A DNA stretch of 64,000 nucleotides from the NCBI RefSeq assembly GCF_021018895.1, contig NC_079385.1, positions 20,597,303 to 20,661,302 on the forward strand, written 5' to 3'. Within the stretch, counting starts at the first letter, position 1; each line of letters begins with the position of its first letter. The DNA comes from Seriola aureovittata. Lineage: Eukaryota; Chordata; Actinopteri; Carangiformes; Carangidae. Of this stretch, positions 1 to 12,699 are shown piece after piece. Below the pieces are notes generated by a model. The model did not search any database and had not been told where the DNA came from. It saw only the letters and a program-made list of their open reading frames with translations. The translations under genes were made by a program, and so were the position numbers.

Positions 1-849
1 CAGGCTCATTGTGTAATTTTAAATATGGTACTTGTCTTTCTCTTGATTCTCTCTGGTCTTAAAGTTTACATAAAACAGACTTAATGGATCATTAGATCGC
101 CTGAGGTTTTGAATTTTAACGGATGATCAGATTTCTCTTTATGAATTCATTCGTGCGTTTCTTTCAGCTGATCATTCTTGTACAAATTTGTCAAGTATTG
201 GTATCTCGATGCAGAGAAAGAAATATTTCTATTCTTCTAAACTCCAAATTTAGAGGGTTTTGACTTTTGCAATAAGCAATAGCAATTTAAATAAGTTAAC
301 TAGCACTTCAGGGAATAATAATGAGCATATTTCACAATTTCCTGACATTTTATTCAACAAATGATTAACTGATTATTAAAGAAATATACATCACATTGTC
401 AGTCCACAGCCCGACTTCCCTCCAACTTCAATTCCATGTGTGTGGAAACTATTTACTTGGAAAAAAACCTGTTCACAATTATATAAATAATTCTCCAGTG
501 TATTGATAATGAAAATAATTGTTGTTTGCAGCTTTAATGATTTTGCACAGAAAAAAGAAAGTAATTCAATACAAAGCAGTTTTAGAGAAAGTGAGCTCAA
601 TATAAACTAAAATAAATAAGATAATAAATAAGACGGAGGCGGTCCCTCTTCCAGACCGGGGCCACAGAATAGAAGATGGAGCTTCCATTATAGTTAATGA
701 TGTCGTTAAGCGGTGCAAATGTCCAACACATTAGCGATTAATCAAATTATGTAAAAAGCTTTTGGAGCCGCCAGCGGTCCTCTTTGTCTGGATGGTGATC
801 TGTTTAAATCCACATATCACTGCAGCACTAATTGTATTCTGAGTGTCTC
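1..849. other. Gene-free, AT-rich left edge
   Basis: No coding frame. A GC-richer patch at about 640-790 with GATTAATC-type sites is the only non-AT-rich part. Confidence 0.5.
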
Positions 850-1038
850 GTAGTTAAAGTAGCAGAGGATGAGAATACTTGTGCATTTTTACTGCTTATA
901 CTTTAACTTTATTTAACTGATTATATTTATGTACTTTTGTATTTAAATGCAGGACTTTAACTTGTATTGGAGTCGTTCTACATCCTGGTTCTGGTTCTTT
1001 TACCTCCGTACAAGATCTGAGTTTTCCCTCCACCACTG
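850..1038 (-). mobile_element. CAGTGGTGGA-type MITE, end fragment
   Basis: Reverse-orientation piece with TTTAAATGCAGGACTTTAAC and the terminal CCACCACTG. It matches a very common fish element rich in AAGTAAAAGTAC (recognised from memory). Confidence 0.6.
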
Positions 1039-4000
1039 CTCTTTATTAACCCTCTGATATCTTCAGACTCGTCAGTCTCATTAAACACCACAAGGTGGAG
1101 CTGCAGCATTTCTGCAGATGTGCGTCGTCCTCTCTGCTGTGGGAGGTTTTTGGTCTGAGAGACGCGAGACTGCTCTGATTTGTTCACTTGGTTTAGTTGT
1201 GGTCCGTCCTGTAAATACATGATCGAGACATTGAATCATTAACATCCAGAGGACAGGAGGAGCTTGTCTCTGGGACTGACGTCGTCTTTTCTTTTGTTTC
1301 ACCTTAACTCTGCACTTTGACCTCTGCAGATGTAATTTTACATTAAGATGGGAACAGTGACATTTGGGCGCTCCAGCAGTCTGATTCCCCTCCGGACTAT
1401 TTAAAGCATGAATCTATTTGACAATGCGAAGCAGATTAAATGCAGAGAGCTCAGTATGTATGAATGTATTTATGTATGTGTGCCTCTGTTGGTTCAGATG
1501 AACACGTGTCCTGCGTATCTGCTGTTACACAGTGGGAAAATATGCACAGAGAAAAAACTGTGTGTGTGTTAGATTTGATGATTCACTGCTGGGGTTGTGA
1601 AACATCACGCTAACCTGCAGGGTGTTTTTTTTTTTTCTGCTGTCAGCTCACAAAGTGGGAGAGGTTTTATTTTATGTTTTTTTTTCATGGTACCACCACT
1701 AATTTGGATTTATTTGTGGTTGCTATGGTTACCATTTTCCATTTAGAAAAAGCTTTGCAATAAGATTTCTGACCTTGAGTTTCACCCTTTTAATTCACGT
1801 GTCTATTGTTGTTATCACAAGGGGCTGCTGATGGTCTTTTCTATTAATCATCACATCAATTCTTAATATAGTATCAGTAACAAAGTCGTGTTGATACCAA
1901 GCATTTATTAAATATGAGGTGACAACTGGAGAACAGGAAGTAACAGTACTGACAAATGTCATTAACAGGCAATTTGATTGGTTAAATATATTTATATTTT
2001 AAAAAATTAAACTCTAATGGAACCTATTATTAATTATTTATTTATTCATTCACATTCGTTTTTATTTTTTTTATTTTTCCTGATAAAAAAATACACTGAC
2101 ATATCAATGACCGAGGAAAATGTGATTTAACAAACAAAAAAAAGTAATAAATATAAAATATTATGTTGGATCCTATTGGATCCCAGAATATTGAGAATGG
2201 AAAAATAAAAAAAACATTTTACATGGCAGTTATTGACGACAATTTGCTCTATTAGCAGCATTAATTCGCCCTATTATTTATGGTCGTATTCTCTTATGTG
2301 ACAGGTGTTGCTCTGGGACTCCTCATACAGTTATAGCCCTTATCTTTATCCATGGGTATATATTACAGACTTGGTGGATAAACGTGGTGCCCCAAAAGTG
2401 ACAATATTATGTATTTTTGTGATGTCATTGTCCATTTAAAGTCTGTAATGTATCCCAGAGATGTAAAAATTAAAATTTTATATGATTTTAAACATAAAAA
2501 ATATTGATTATAATCACTATCTCTGCAGCTTTGACACAAACAATAGTATTGATTTTAAAAACTACATGTTGCTCGATCCCTAAAATAGACAGCGGAGATC
2601 GACGAGGTGTCGCTGCTGGATCTGTTTTTCATCAGAGACCCTCCCTGACCTCTGGATGTGAGGATGGCCGCGGATCACGTAGCACGCTCGGCATTATGTA
2701 CTTAATAACAGACACTGCAAATCCCGACAGGACGGGCTCCAGCCTCAGTCAGCGCGGCGCCGCAGCCTGCAGGACTTAGCTTGAGCCAAAGTGTTTTTGC
2801 AACCATTACACAGATACCGCTGCAGTTTTAAAAGGATCTGCACACATTTCAGACCTCAGCACAGAGAGAGAGAGAGAAACATAACACACACCTCTCAAAT
2901 CTGGATGCATAAATTGACCATATCCAAATCTGTTTTCACACCCAACCTACATAATCTGGGGACGGTCTGGCTGTTCCTTGCATGGAAAGGAATTATGGGA
3001 AATCTGACAGTGACGGGCTCTCGAGAGGAGGCCTACAGCTGTCACAGTATATCACACATGTACACATGGTCTGGGCTAAAGATGGATGTTGTTGGAGTCC
3101 TGACATAGACAGAAATGATAAAGAGCTTCAGGTTTTTCACCTGACGCCTCGTTCTGACTGGATTTCTGTCTCCAGGGGAGGTGAGGTGATTTTAACATCA
3201 CCTGCCCTGATCAGCGATTTTAATCCTGTCATTTTTCACTTTCCGACCCCACCACATAATTACAGCCACAATGATATCCTGTTTTTTCTGCTCCTCCTGC
3301 CATTTAAATCCTGTCCCAGAGATATGTGCTTGTTTTTTTTTTTTAAAGTGGATCTCTGACTTTTTTTTGCATGAAGAGCTGCTTGTCCTACTTTATTCAA
3401 CAAGTCCTGCGATCCTAAACACCGGAGTGGCTGTTTGTCCGTACCCTCAGATACAGCCCACAGGAGCGACCAGCACTTCGGTTATGGGCTAGAACAGTGA
3501 CGTCAAATTCTGGCTTTGAAAATGAAACCAGAACCAAAAAAGGAAACTTGTATTGAAAAAAGTTATATTGGCACAGACATAAAGTTTGGCACTGAAAAAG
3601 AAAGGGGGAGCGCTCGATTTATTTACATTCAGAAGCCTGACGGGACCACATGCCGAGGCAATGGCTTAGTAACTCCAGAACTGCTTCTCTCTGCGCGCTA
3701 ACGTTAGCTCATACCGGTCAGCTAGCTAACCCACAATAACCAAACAGTGAGGACTGCTGGTTAGTCGATGTCACAACTGTTTGTTCCTATTTCCCAAATT
3801 GGCACCATTAAAAGTAGCTGAATTACCCATGAGCACTTCCTGTTTACAGTGTTTTTCATAGATGTAATAACTGTCACTGTGATACTGCAGAAAACCTGAA
3901 ACATGAAGTTTTGCAGCTTCATTTCTCTGGATTTATTTGTTGATGGATTGACATTGTACATCAGAGATATTTCTTTCTCTCTTTTTCCTTCTTTCTGCTT

Positions 4001-5369
4001 CATGCCCTCGTCTGACACAAACCATATCCTGTAATTTCACCGGGTTTAAACACCGTCCAAAACGATGAGTTAAATGACTGAGGAGCACGGTGAAGATTAC
4101 ACTCCCCACCTCCCTCTGTAATGTTAATCCTGCATTAATGGGGCTAAAGACATATTTTTATTGAGCCTCATCACTGACGTAGTCGCCCAAAAAAGGAGGG
4201 TAAACTGTAAATCCCATCTCCTTAACTTAATATCTCCTGGGGATTTAAATCATTAGAGTTCGTTTTAGTCTGTAAGTAAAAACTTTTCTGCAAATGACAA
4301 AGGACAGTTTTGTTTTAAAACATAAAGATTTGTGTTTTATCATTTGCAAATTTCCTCCTGCTCTATCCATCATCTGGTGTAAAAAAACAAAAACAGTCTG
4401 TAATTTAACTGTTGTCTGAGTCTAATCGGTGCAAGAGACGAGTGAAAACACATTGGTTATATTTTACAAAAACAAGCAGGATATTGTTTAATGATGAAAA
4501 GCAGGAATTATGGCCCAACACAAGTGATTTGATCATAATATTTTCAAATTCAGAAAGAAAAACTATTGATCTACTAATTCGTGCAGACTAATTGATAATT
4601 TAATGAAAGGGTTTTTATTTGAGTTTAAGACAGCAGCAGCTTGTGTGTGTCTCCTTTGTTATTAATTATTCACGACAATTTGGCAGCACTCCAAAATACA
4701 CAATAGGTTCAGTGCAGTTCAGTCTTTTAATATTTCTGTGTCTCTGTCGAGTCTGAAGTCAAGTCCCACAGCGCACACACAGCTCTCGTTTAGCCTATTC
4801 ATATTATCTGTTAGTTTAAATATTCAGGTAATTTTCTGGACAAACAGGAATCAAGAGTCACGACATCTGCTCATAACTTAGGACTTTCTCAGGAGACCGT
4901 CGTCCTAATTGTAATCTGTGCTTGAACAGACACATTAAAAGGCCACTCGATCCAACAGCACAGAGTAGCATTGCAAACCCTTCCTCATATTCCTAAACAA
5001 GCTTCTCCTCTAATTAGCAGATTTATGCATGAAAACGTAAAAACATCAGTACAATCACGTTACACTTGCCTCCAGTAGTTTAGCATCAGACGTAGCAACA
5101 AAAGCCTCATGACTACATGCTAATGCTGGAATGCTAATGCAGGAGTCTCTGGCAGAGAAGATATCTCCCACTTGGTGAAAAAGAGCTTCAGACATGTCGA
5201 CAGACTGTGGGGAGATAAAAAGCTGAAAAGGCTCCACAGGTCCAAACAAAACCCAACATTATACAAATGAATATACACACTGTTTCTTTGAGTCTCTGGT
5301 TTCACTTGAACTGCTAACAGTCTGTAATACACCATAAGAAGCTAATTCAAGATGTTAATCTGGTGTGAC
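1039..5369. other. Gene-free interval
   Basis: Only short random frames. A perfect CRE (TGACGTCA) lies at 3498-3505; one is expected by chance in a window of this size. No element ends recognised. Confidence 0.5.
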
Positions 5370-5525
5370 CACAAGGTTAGCACAAGGGCTAACACCTCAG
5401 AATAATGCGTGAACACTCCTAAATGGGAATGACAGGTGTTTTGCTAACATGCTGATGTTGAACAGGTGTCATGTTTACCGTCCAATAGTTGAGATATCTC
5501 TGTCTGGATCAAGGTGCTCAAACAA
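5370..5525. repeat. Fish interspersed repeat fragment
   Basis: Has TTTGCTAACATGCTGATGTT and CCAATAGTTGAGATATCTCT, similar to parts of the repeat type at 21066. Borders uncertain. Confidence 0.35.
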
Positions 5526-6707
5526 CAGTGTAACCCACAGAGACAAAATTAACTGGCTTAAAACACAGAAGAAAAAGAAAAAGTGAAGCTAGCAAAAGCA
5601 CAACACGTAGTTGCTAAAACTACTAGCTAAAAAACATTTACAAAATAAAGCAGCTGCTGAATGTCCTGTTAATTACAGAATAATCTCCTTTATTGGAAAG
5701 TGAATGACTTCTATATTAAACCATCTTTACTCTTTAAATTTAAAATATTTTGGCAACACTTTCAGAACCACATGAAGAAATAAGTGTCACACCCAAAGCA
5801 TTGACACAATCCTTCAAAATAAAAGTCACCTGTAGAAGTTTTTTTTTTTTTAAATGTGCGTCTTTTAAAAACTATAGCTAAGAACCAAAATGTGAACACG
5901 AGCTCTCATTTGGTTTGTTTTCTACTCATGATGGTAGATCTATGAGCAGAAACTGGCGCTCCACTTCTTCATTGGTGTTTTTAAACCGTCTGAGATGAAT
6001 GAAAGAACATTCGGCGCTGTTCGGCGTCGACACAGCCCACGACTTCACACCCTCGTCCTCGCTGAGAGGGAAGTGTGATGGAGACGAGCTGCAGCGAGAC
6101 AGTCTGCTACTGAGATGTTCAACAGAGTCACACAGGAGACAGGAACTGATTTCATCCAGCACCAACACAATGCTGAAGTCGCTCTGACGGAGGCACAGAT
6201 TCCGCAGAGGTTTGCAGCGTTACGTCACCAAAATGACCAAACTGTGCCCGAGGTTAACACCCGGGCGAAAGCACGGCAGGATCTCTCAGGACAAACGCTT
6301 CATACAGAAAAACCCATAATCACTGAGCCAAGAAAATAAAGCTTAAAGCTCCGTTAATCAATTATTTCCTATAAAAATGGATCAAAGGATGTGTCGTGTC
6401 AAACTGTCACCAACTCTACAGCGAAAGAGCCAGATGTTTCCCTCAGGAGCTGGTGGAGACTAAAATACAGCTAAAAGAGGGAACTGGACAAAAACACCAC
6501 TTTTGTTATTCAGCACAACTCTATGAAAGGTGCCTTTAAACACCTGCAAGTCCTCCACACTCTCAAGTACCATACATTTTATTTAAATAAATAACAAGAC
6601 TTTGTGGTTTAACAAGCTGCAAGTCGACTGTTTGGTGTTTAATGACATCAGTCTTTAAGATGAGTGAATGTTACCAGCCTAAAAGAAGAAAACATTTTTA
6701 ATCTTCA
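5526..6707. other. Gene-free interval
   Basis: A GC-richer patch at 5990-6300 has open frames on both strands, none with a recognisable domain. Confidence 0.5.
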
Positions 6708-7195
6708 TTAAAGCTCCTCCAGTGTAAAGGTCTGTGTCCATGTGTAGTGTGATTATAGATCAGCTCTAGCTTCTATATTAATACTGTGAAAGTATCAAAG
6801 CCTCAGTCCACAGAGAAATGCACACAGCCTGTATTCAGAAACTGAGCCTTAAAACCAGCCGTCAGGACTTCTGGAACTTTGTGATGTCACAACAAAGCAG
6901 TCACCAAGCCCCGCCCACCTGGACCCACCATCCAAACCTTGCAGGATTTGGTTTCTCTGAGTGTTTTTACCTGAAATCTGCTGTATTTTTATTGGATCAG
7001 TCAGAAAACAGTCAGCCAATCAGAAGAGAGGCTCAGAGCCTCCTCTCTTCTGATTGGCTCACAGACCTGTTGTTACTAGAGCTCCAGAGAGAAGCCTGAG
7101 AGAGGAGATGTAAAACTACACTGAGATGGTTTTTATATCTTTTGATGGATCAACACTTCAAATAAAACACAGAAGAAGAAAATATGGAGCTTTAA
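6708..7195 (+). mobile_element. MITE family A, full copy
   Basis: A 488-bp element bounded by inverted ends TTAAAGCTCC and GGAGCTTTAA. The TTAA at each terminus suggests a piggyBac-like target, which is inference. Inside are a GC box (CCCCGCCCACC), a CRE-like TGATGTCAC, CCAAT boxes, and an internal inverted repeat around 7016-7064 built on CCAATCAGAAGAGAGG. A 93-codon open frame inside it recurs in other copies only because the DNA is repeated; it has no recognisable domain and is not a gene. Confidence 0.85.
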
Positions 7196-8700
7196 AGAGA
7201 GGGTTTTTTTTTTTTTTAACATTTGCTATGTTTGAAAAATGCAGCTATATTTGCTAATAACGTTTCCTCTTTGCTCATTTTTTCTTGCAATTATTATTCA
7301 TGTTGACAAGCATGACAGTTAAAACCTCTGGAAGTAATAAAAGTAGCCTAAATAACAGCCACCCACCCATAACTATTTTCACATGCGAAGTTAAAGAAGG
7401 AAAACTGCCCGTCCTCCCTGTGAAGCTGCAGGGTTCACACAGCCTCCAACTCTGAACTAAACCAGCTGATTCCTAATGTGGACTGCCCGGTGGCTAATGT
7501 ACGAAGACACGACATGACACGACACAAGTAGAAAACTTTGGAGTCAACTTTTAGTAGTTGAATTTCTGTTCTTTTGGTGGAAGCTGCACATTGACCCCAT
7601 CGTGTGTTTCCTTCACAAGATCTGATTTTATTTATAGCGCCTGTCACAACAGCACAGCACAGTTCAACAGCTCCTCTAACTACATCAGCCAAAGTAACAC
7701 GTCTGTAAAACAACAATAACTGATCATTACAGCCTAAAGGTAGAATTTAATGCAGGACCTCTTGTATTAATCTGCATTAGTTTTAATTCGGTGTACACAC
7801 ATAAAATAGCGCTTTCATTTTTGTATTATTAACAACATAATCTCCGTCATGTCTCCGTCAGAGCTGACACACATCTGTGACCAGCGTCCACGGCCTCGGG
7901 GTTTATTGGAAGCCGCGTCGTTAACGGTGGCCGACCGATGAAATTCAATCAAGCGAGGCCGGCCGTGATTGGCCGCTAGAAGCATGTGACCTCGGCCTCC
8001 TGTGTCTGCTGTTGGTGTGCTGTGACACCAACAGCAGACTCCGCTCTGATTACTACAAACAGCACAACACACACACTCACATTTTGTCTATTTATATCTG
8101 GGGTTAGATGTGGTGAATATTATTACTGAGTAATTAAATCTGTGTGTTCATGCATGACTGATGTGGCACATGGAGTCGAACGTGCTACTGTAGCCTGTCA
8201 GCTGAAAACATGAAAAAACACACAGCGTTACATGACGCAGTTGTGCCACCTCGTCTGTGAATAATGAAACAGGATTTTCCCTCTTTAAGCCCCTAAAAAT
8301 AGCTCCCAAATTCAGGGGGGGAGGTGTGTGTTTGGGGGGGGGGGGGGTCCATTACTGTCCATCCTTTCAGCCGAATGGAGGATCACATATCCTGTGTGCT
8401 TTACATCACAATATTATATTATGGAACTACGTTACGTCCCATCACACAGAATATGTAATATAATCAGCAAAGTCATTTACACAACTAATTGAATTAAGTG
8501 CAGTTTTAAGGTGCTTGCACTGTACTAATAAATATATTATAATATAATTTATTACACATTTATATCATATATTATTATAGGTGGTAATAGAATAATGTTC
8601 TCAGCCATGAATAAAAACGTTGCTTCATCTTTGTCAGCAACATTTTGACGGATCACAATTGATGACTCCATTAAACAGCACCGGAGCTAATGGTTTATTA
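7196..8700. other. Gene-free interval with GC-richer patch
   Basis: 7850-8045 has several CpGs, ATTGGCC sites and the 15-bp hairpin. It could be regulatory. The remainder is AT-rich with a G run at 8334. Confidence 0.4.
8004..8039. repeat. Perfect 15-bp hairpin
   Basis: GTCTGCTGTTGGTGT, a 6-base loop GCTGTG, then the exact complement. Lies in a GC-richer non-repeat stretch. Confidence 0.9.
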
Positions 8701-8920
8701 CAGCGATTAATCTGCCAATCATTTAATCTATAAAATGTCAGAAAACGGAAATAAACCAATCACAGTTAATGTCTTCAAATACATAAATATGTAATACATG
8801 TTTTGTGCGACTGACTTACTGATATTTGATATTTGATGTTTGGAAAGTGACTGAAATACTTCATCAATTATCAAAATAGATGCATTCTCTGTTGCTAAAC
8901 TGATCAATTCTACTACAAAA
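8701..8920. mobile_element. CGATTAAT-type MITE, decayed copy
   Basis: Contains CAGCGATTAATCTGCCAATC, TATAAAATGTCAGAAAAC and ATCAATTATCAAAATAG in the order typical of the same family as the insertion at 12245. Borders unclear. Confidence 0.5.
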
Positions 8921-10236
8921 TAGTATAATAAAAATAAAGCACGAACAGGTTTCATTCTGCGCGTATAATGTAAACTTTTGTTTTGTAAATTTTGCTAATA
9001 ATACATATTCTTACTTTTAAAAGGATCTAACAGTTATGACATCTGGAATTAAATTTTTATAGATTTTTATTTATTTATTTTGTAGCTTTATGGTAGAATA
9101 AACCACAAAAATTAATATTTAATATGTGGCATTTTAAGCGTTAAATTGCACATATTTTAAGTATGAAAGGTGATTCCTGACCTTAGTAAAAGTAGATTGA
9201 TAAAACAATCCCAATTTAAGGTTTGACAGACGATGAAAATACACAGAATGTATAGTTTAATTTGTTTGCTTTTATTTACAATATGTACAATAGACTAAAT
9301 GTCAATGATATTTATTGTTCAAAATTTACTGTTAAAGCATCTACTGCTACTGATTTTAACAAGTTAAACTCTAAATATTTTTACTCAGACATATTGTCAC
9401 GAAATGTTTATTAATTGTTATATTAATATTTAACCACATTATTGGATTTTTTTGTTTTCAAATCAAAGGTCCAGGGTCAATTGAGCTCTAATATATACTG
9501 TGTATAAAAGTATTCTACACCTAGTATATAAATATTGTTCTATAAATAGTATTTACTTACATAATGCATGAAACAACAGAAACTCAGAGGGATTGATCGT
9601 TATTTCAAACTGACAGAGCTGCTGCTCATGAGCTGGACCTGCAGTGACTGTCATGAACACGGTGTGAACGCCGCAGACTGCAGCAGTTACAGTTCGATAC
9701 ATGAACTCGCATATCTGATGTTACACAAGACGAGAAAGACGTGGCTCTTCGTGTCCAATCTGAGACGTTTGACAGTGATGAGGACGGACTGTGAGCTGGA
9801 AAAGATCCGCCTCAGTTTGACCTTTGGTCAAAGTGAATTCATTACGCAGCCCTGCCGAACACCGCACATCCAGTCCTCCCCAAACCGCAGATCTGTGTGG
9901 ACAGCAGAGCCTCACAGGGGCGTCACACGGGGCCCGGGGCCAAACTTCATGTCTCTGTCATCTCTCTGAAAAGCTCCGGCCTCACATCCCAGCTGCCTCT
10001 TTGACCTGCTACTGTGTTCACACAGTCTGAAGGTGACAAACTAAAAGCTGTGCTGCTGCACCTTATTCAAGGCTGAAGTACAACTGTCTGCAGCTCTTTC
10101 TCATATATCTCATGTTTATAGAGCTACTGCTAATGTACCACCAAACCTCAGGGCTACACACACAGTACTTAGAGATATTCTGTGTTAGTTTGACTCTGTA
10201 CATGAAGTAAAATATAGAATATCATCAGTGACACAC
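8921..10236. other. Gene-free interval with an unassigned 133-codon frame
   Basis: An ATG-initiated plus-strand frame at 9568-9969 lies in GC-richer DNA. It has no recognised domain, and I do not call it a gene. An everted TGACC TTT GGTCA motif is at 9818-9830. Confidence 0.4.
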
Positions 10237-10620
10237 TAAAGCTCCACATTTTCCTCTTCAGGTCTGTGAGCCAATCAGAAGAGAGAAGGCTCTGAGCCTC
10301 CCCTCTGATTGGCTGACTGTTTTCTGAGTGATCCAATAAAAATAAAGTAGATTTCAGGTAAAAACACTCAGAGAAACCAAATCCTGCAAGGTTTGGATGG
10401 TGGGTCCAGGTGGGCGGGGCTTGGTGACTGCTTTGTTGTGACATCACAAAGTTCCAGAAGTCCTGACGGCTGGTTTTAAGGCTCAGTTTCTGAATACAGG
10501 CTGTGTGCATTTCTCTGTGGACTGAGGCTTTGATACTTTCACATTATTAATATAGAAGCTAGAGCTGATCTATAATCACACTACACATGGACACACACCT
10601 TTACACTGGAGGAGCTTTAA
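10237..10620 (-). mobile_element. MITE family A, internally deleted copy
   Basis: Same family in reverse orientation, 384 bp. It ends in GGAGCTTTAA at 10620. The other end is slightly decayed (CTAAAGCTCC). About 100 bp next to that end is missing relative to the full copies. GC box, CRE-like motif and CCAAT hairpin are kept. Confidence 0.85.
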
Positions 10621-10744
10621 GTTTAGGGGAAGATTGGTTCACTTAGTTAAACTGAAAAAAGACAAACCATTTCTTCTTTAAGTTGCCGAACAACAAATAA
10701 TAAAAACATGAATTGGTGGATTTTGTAGGAAACTGGTACAATAA

Positions 10745-11000
10745 ATATTCACACACTTTTACTTATGCAAAAGATTAAATACAATAATGTAAAAATGTCA
10801 CTCTGACAAGTACTGTCAAAATAAAGTATCAAAGGTAAAAGTAGAGAGGTGTCACATATTATTAGGTTTATATAACAGATTGATTAATATGAATGTACCA
10901 TTTTCATGTTGTAGTTGCTGGAGGTGAAGCTACTTTATAACAGTGAATCATATTTATAAACTGAAGCTTTTACATTTCCTCCAACAACATATTTGTTAAT
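10745..11000 (+). mobile_element. CAGTGGTGGA-type MITE fragment
   Basis: Diverged internal part: ACAATAATGTAAAAATGTCA, then AAAGTATCAAAGGTAAAAGT and a GTTGTAGTTGCTGGAGGTGA segment. Ends not recognisable. Confidence 0.6.
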
Positions 11001-12043
11001 GTAAAGTTGTTAAATATGAACATATTTTTAGGAGCCAGTGTTGTTTCAGTAGCAGCCTGAGTCTTCTTCACAGATGTAATAAATGTGGGTTTTTTAAGAA
11101 TGAAGTATTTGGAGTCAGAGTCTGTAACAGCTCATCACCAGAAATGGAGCCAAAATAAATTCTTTTCACCTTAATAAACATGAAGAGATGCCAAAATGTT
11201 TTGTTAGAAACACAACCCAGCATCTGATCTGATTTTACTTCTTATTGTTTAAGACTGAGTTTCAGCCTCTTCCTGCCCACGGCCCTGTCTCCGTCTTTTT
11301 CTCTTGCCCACGTATTATTTAACAGGCCAGACTGACCTCTGCTCCGTCAGACAGCCGGTCTGCAGCTTGATGTTCGGCCTCGCTGCCTGACATGTCAGTG
11401 CAGACTGAAGCTGACCTTTATGTTCCCGCCGCTGTTCGGACTCTATCAGCCTGCTGCGCCATGTCAACACGACACGTTTACATGTCACTTTTAACAACGG
11501 CAGGTCTACATGTGACCGCATCAGAAATACAGGCTGCGTTCACTCTGGTATTTAAGAGTCAGGGTTTCATTTCTTCTTAACAGAGGGAGGTACTTAAGGG
11601 TGTTGCACAGAATCTCTTAAGGGAAAAGGTTACGTCATTTGCAGCAGTGAAAGACAATTTACAGCAGTACAATTCTTCTGCGTCGTTAAGGGCGTTTCCT
11701 GGTTGCAGAACATTATCATCATCTTCCTGGGATGTTTTCATTTTCTTCATTTGTCGCCATAAACTTTGGTCATGTTGCAGTTATGACAGAGTCAGAGGTA
11801 GATTTAGGTTTTTCCTCACTTTGGTCTTTTGTGCAACAGTTTATCTGATTCTTTAAGTGTAAGACTAAGACAAGGAGAAAATCTTAGATACTCCAGTGAC
11901 CATTATAAAGACGCCTTAAGGAGAAGACTTGAGGTTGTTTTTGTGCAACTGTTTTTATTTTAAGGAAACCTTACCTCAGACTTTCAGGAAAATCTTAACT
12001 TAAGGTGTTTTTGTGCAGCTGGGCCCCCGGTCCTTCACTTCTG
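11001..12043. other. Gene-free interval
   Basis: Mixed sequence with repeated CTTAAG-rich phrases at 11590-12010. No gene or element recognised. Confidence 0.45.
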
Positions 12044-12699
12044 TGAAAGTACCAACACCAGACTGTAAACATGTATAAGTCCTGAAATTAAAATGTCACT
12101 GAAGTATAATCAGGAAAATGTACTTAAAAATGTCAAAAGTTAAAGTCCATCCTAAAGTCCTTCTATGACACATTCATGTGTAAACAGCATTTAACTGATT
12201 CAGTTGGTCGAAGTGCAGCTTTTTTTTAAAGTTATTTTATACTGGGCAGCAACTAATCGTTAAAAATGTCCTCATTAATCAATTCAATTGAATGTTTGGT
12301 TCGTAAAATTTCATAAAATAGTGAAACCTTCAAAATGTTTTGCCCGACCAAAAGCATCAAATCTTTACATTTGAGAAGCTTGAATTATGAAATGTTTGGA
12401 AGTTTTTTATTTGAAAAAAAATTCAAAAGTCAATTGGCCGATCGATTAATCAACTAATTATTTCAGCTCTGGCTGCGTATACTGTCGGGTAGTTTCCCTT
12501 CAGAATAGAAGTATAAAGTACCGTGAATGGAACATACAGTTTCGAGTAGATTCATCTGTAATAATGCAAAAATATTTACTGATCACGTTGTATATGTAGA
12601 ATCTAAATCTGCAGGGTGGGGGCTTCAGCGGCCTTCTTTGCCCAGGGCCTCTCAGACTCTAGGATCGTCACTGTTGTACTTAGTTAGATTCCACCACTG
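12044..12699 (+). mobile_element. CAGTGGTGGA-type MITE, interrupted copy
   Basis: Runs from GAAAGTACCAACACCAGAC to the terminal CCACCACTG at 12699. It is split by the insertion at 12245-12477. A foreign GC-rich piece near 12615-12670 may be another insertion. Confidence 0.65.
12245..12477. mobile_element. hAT-like MITE nested in another element
   Basis: 233 bp starting GGCAGCAACTAATCG and ending AACTAATTATTTCAGCTCTGG plus a few bases. Flanked by the direct repeat TATACTG (12238-12244 and 12478-12484), whose next base outward differs. The length fits a decayed 8-bp hAT-type target duplication. The family with CGATTAAT-rich ends is common in fish. Confidence 0.7.

Noticed and set aside
3498..3505. 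Perfect CRE TGACGTCA
   Set aside because: One occurrence is expected by chance in about 65 kb and no promoter is near.
6818..7099. A 93-residue protein seen five times in the window
   Set aside because: The copies are the same MITE DNA in both orientations, with truncations and frame losses. There is no domain and no sign of coding constraint.
9568..9969. 133-codon frame starting MKQQKLRGIDR
   Set aside because: No recognisable domain and no repeat support. Stop-free by chance in GC-richer DNA; kept only as a note.
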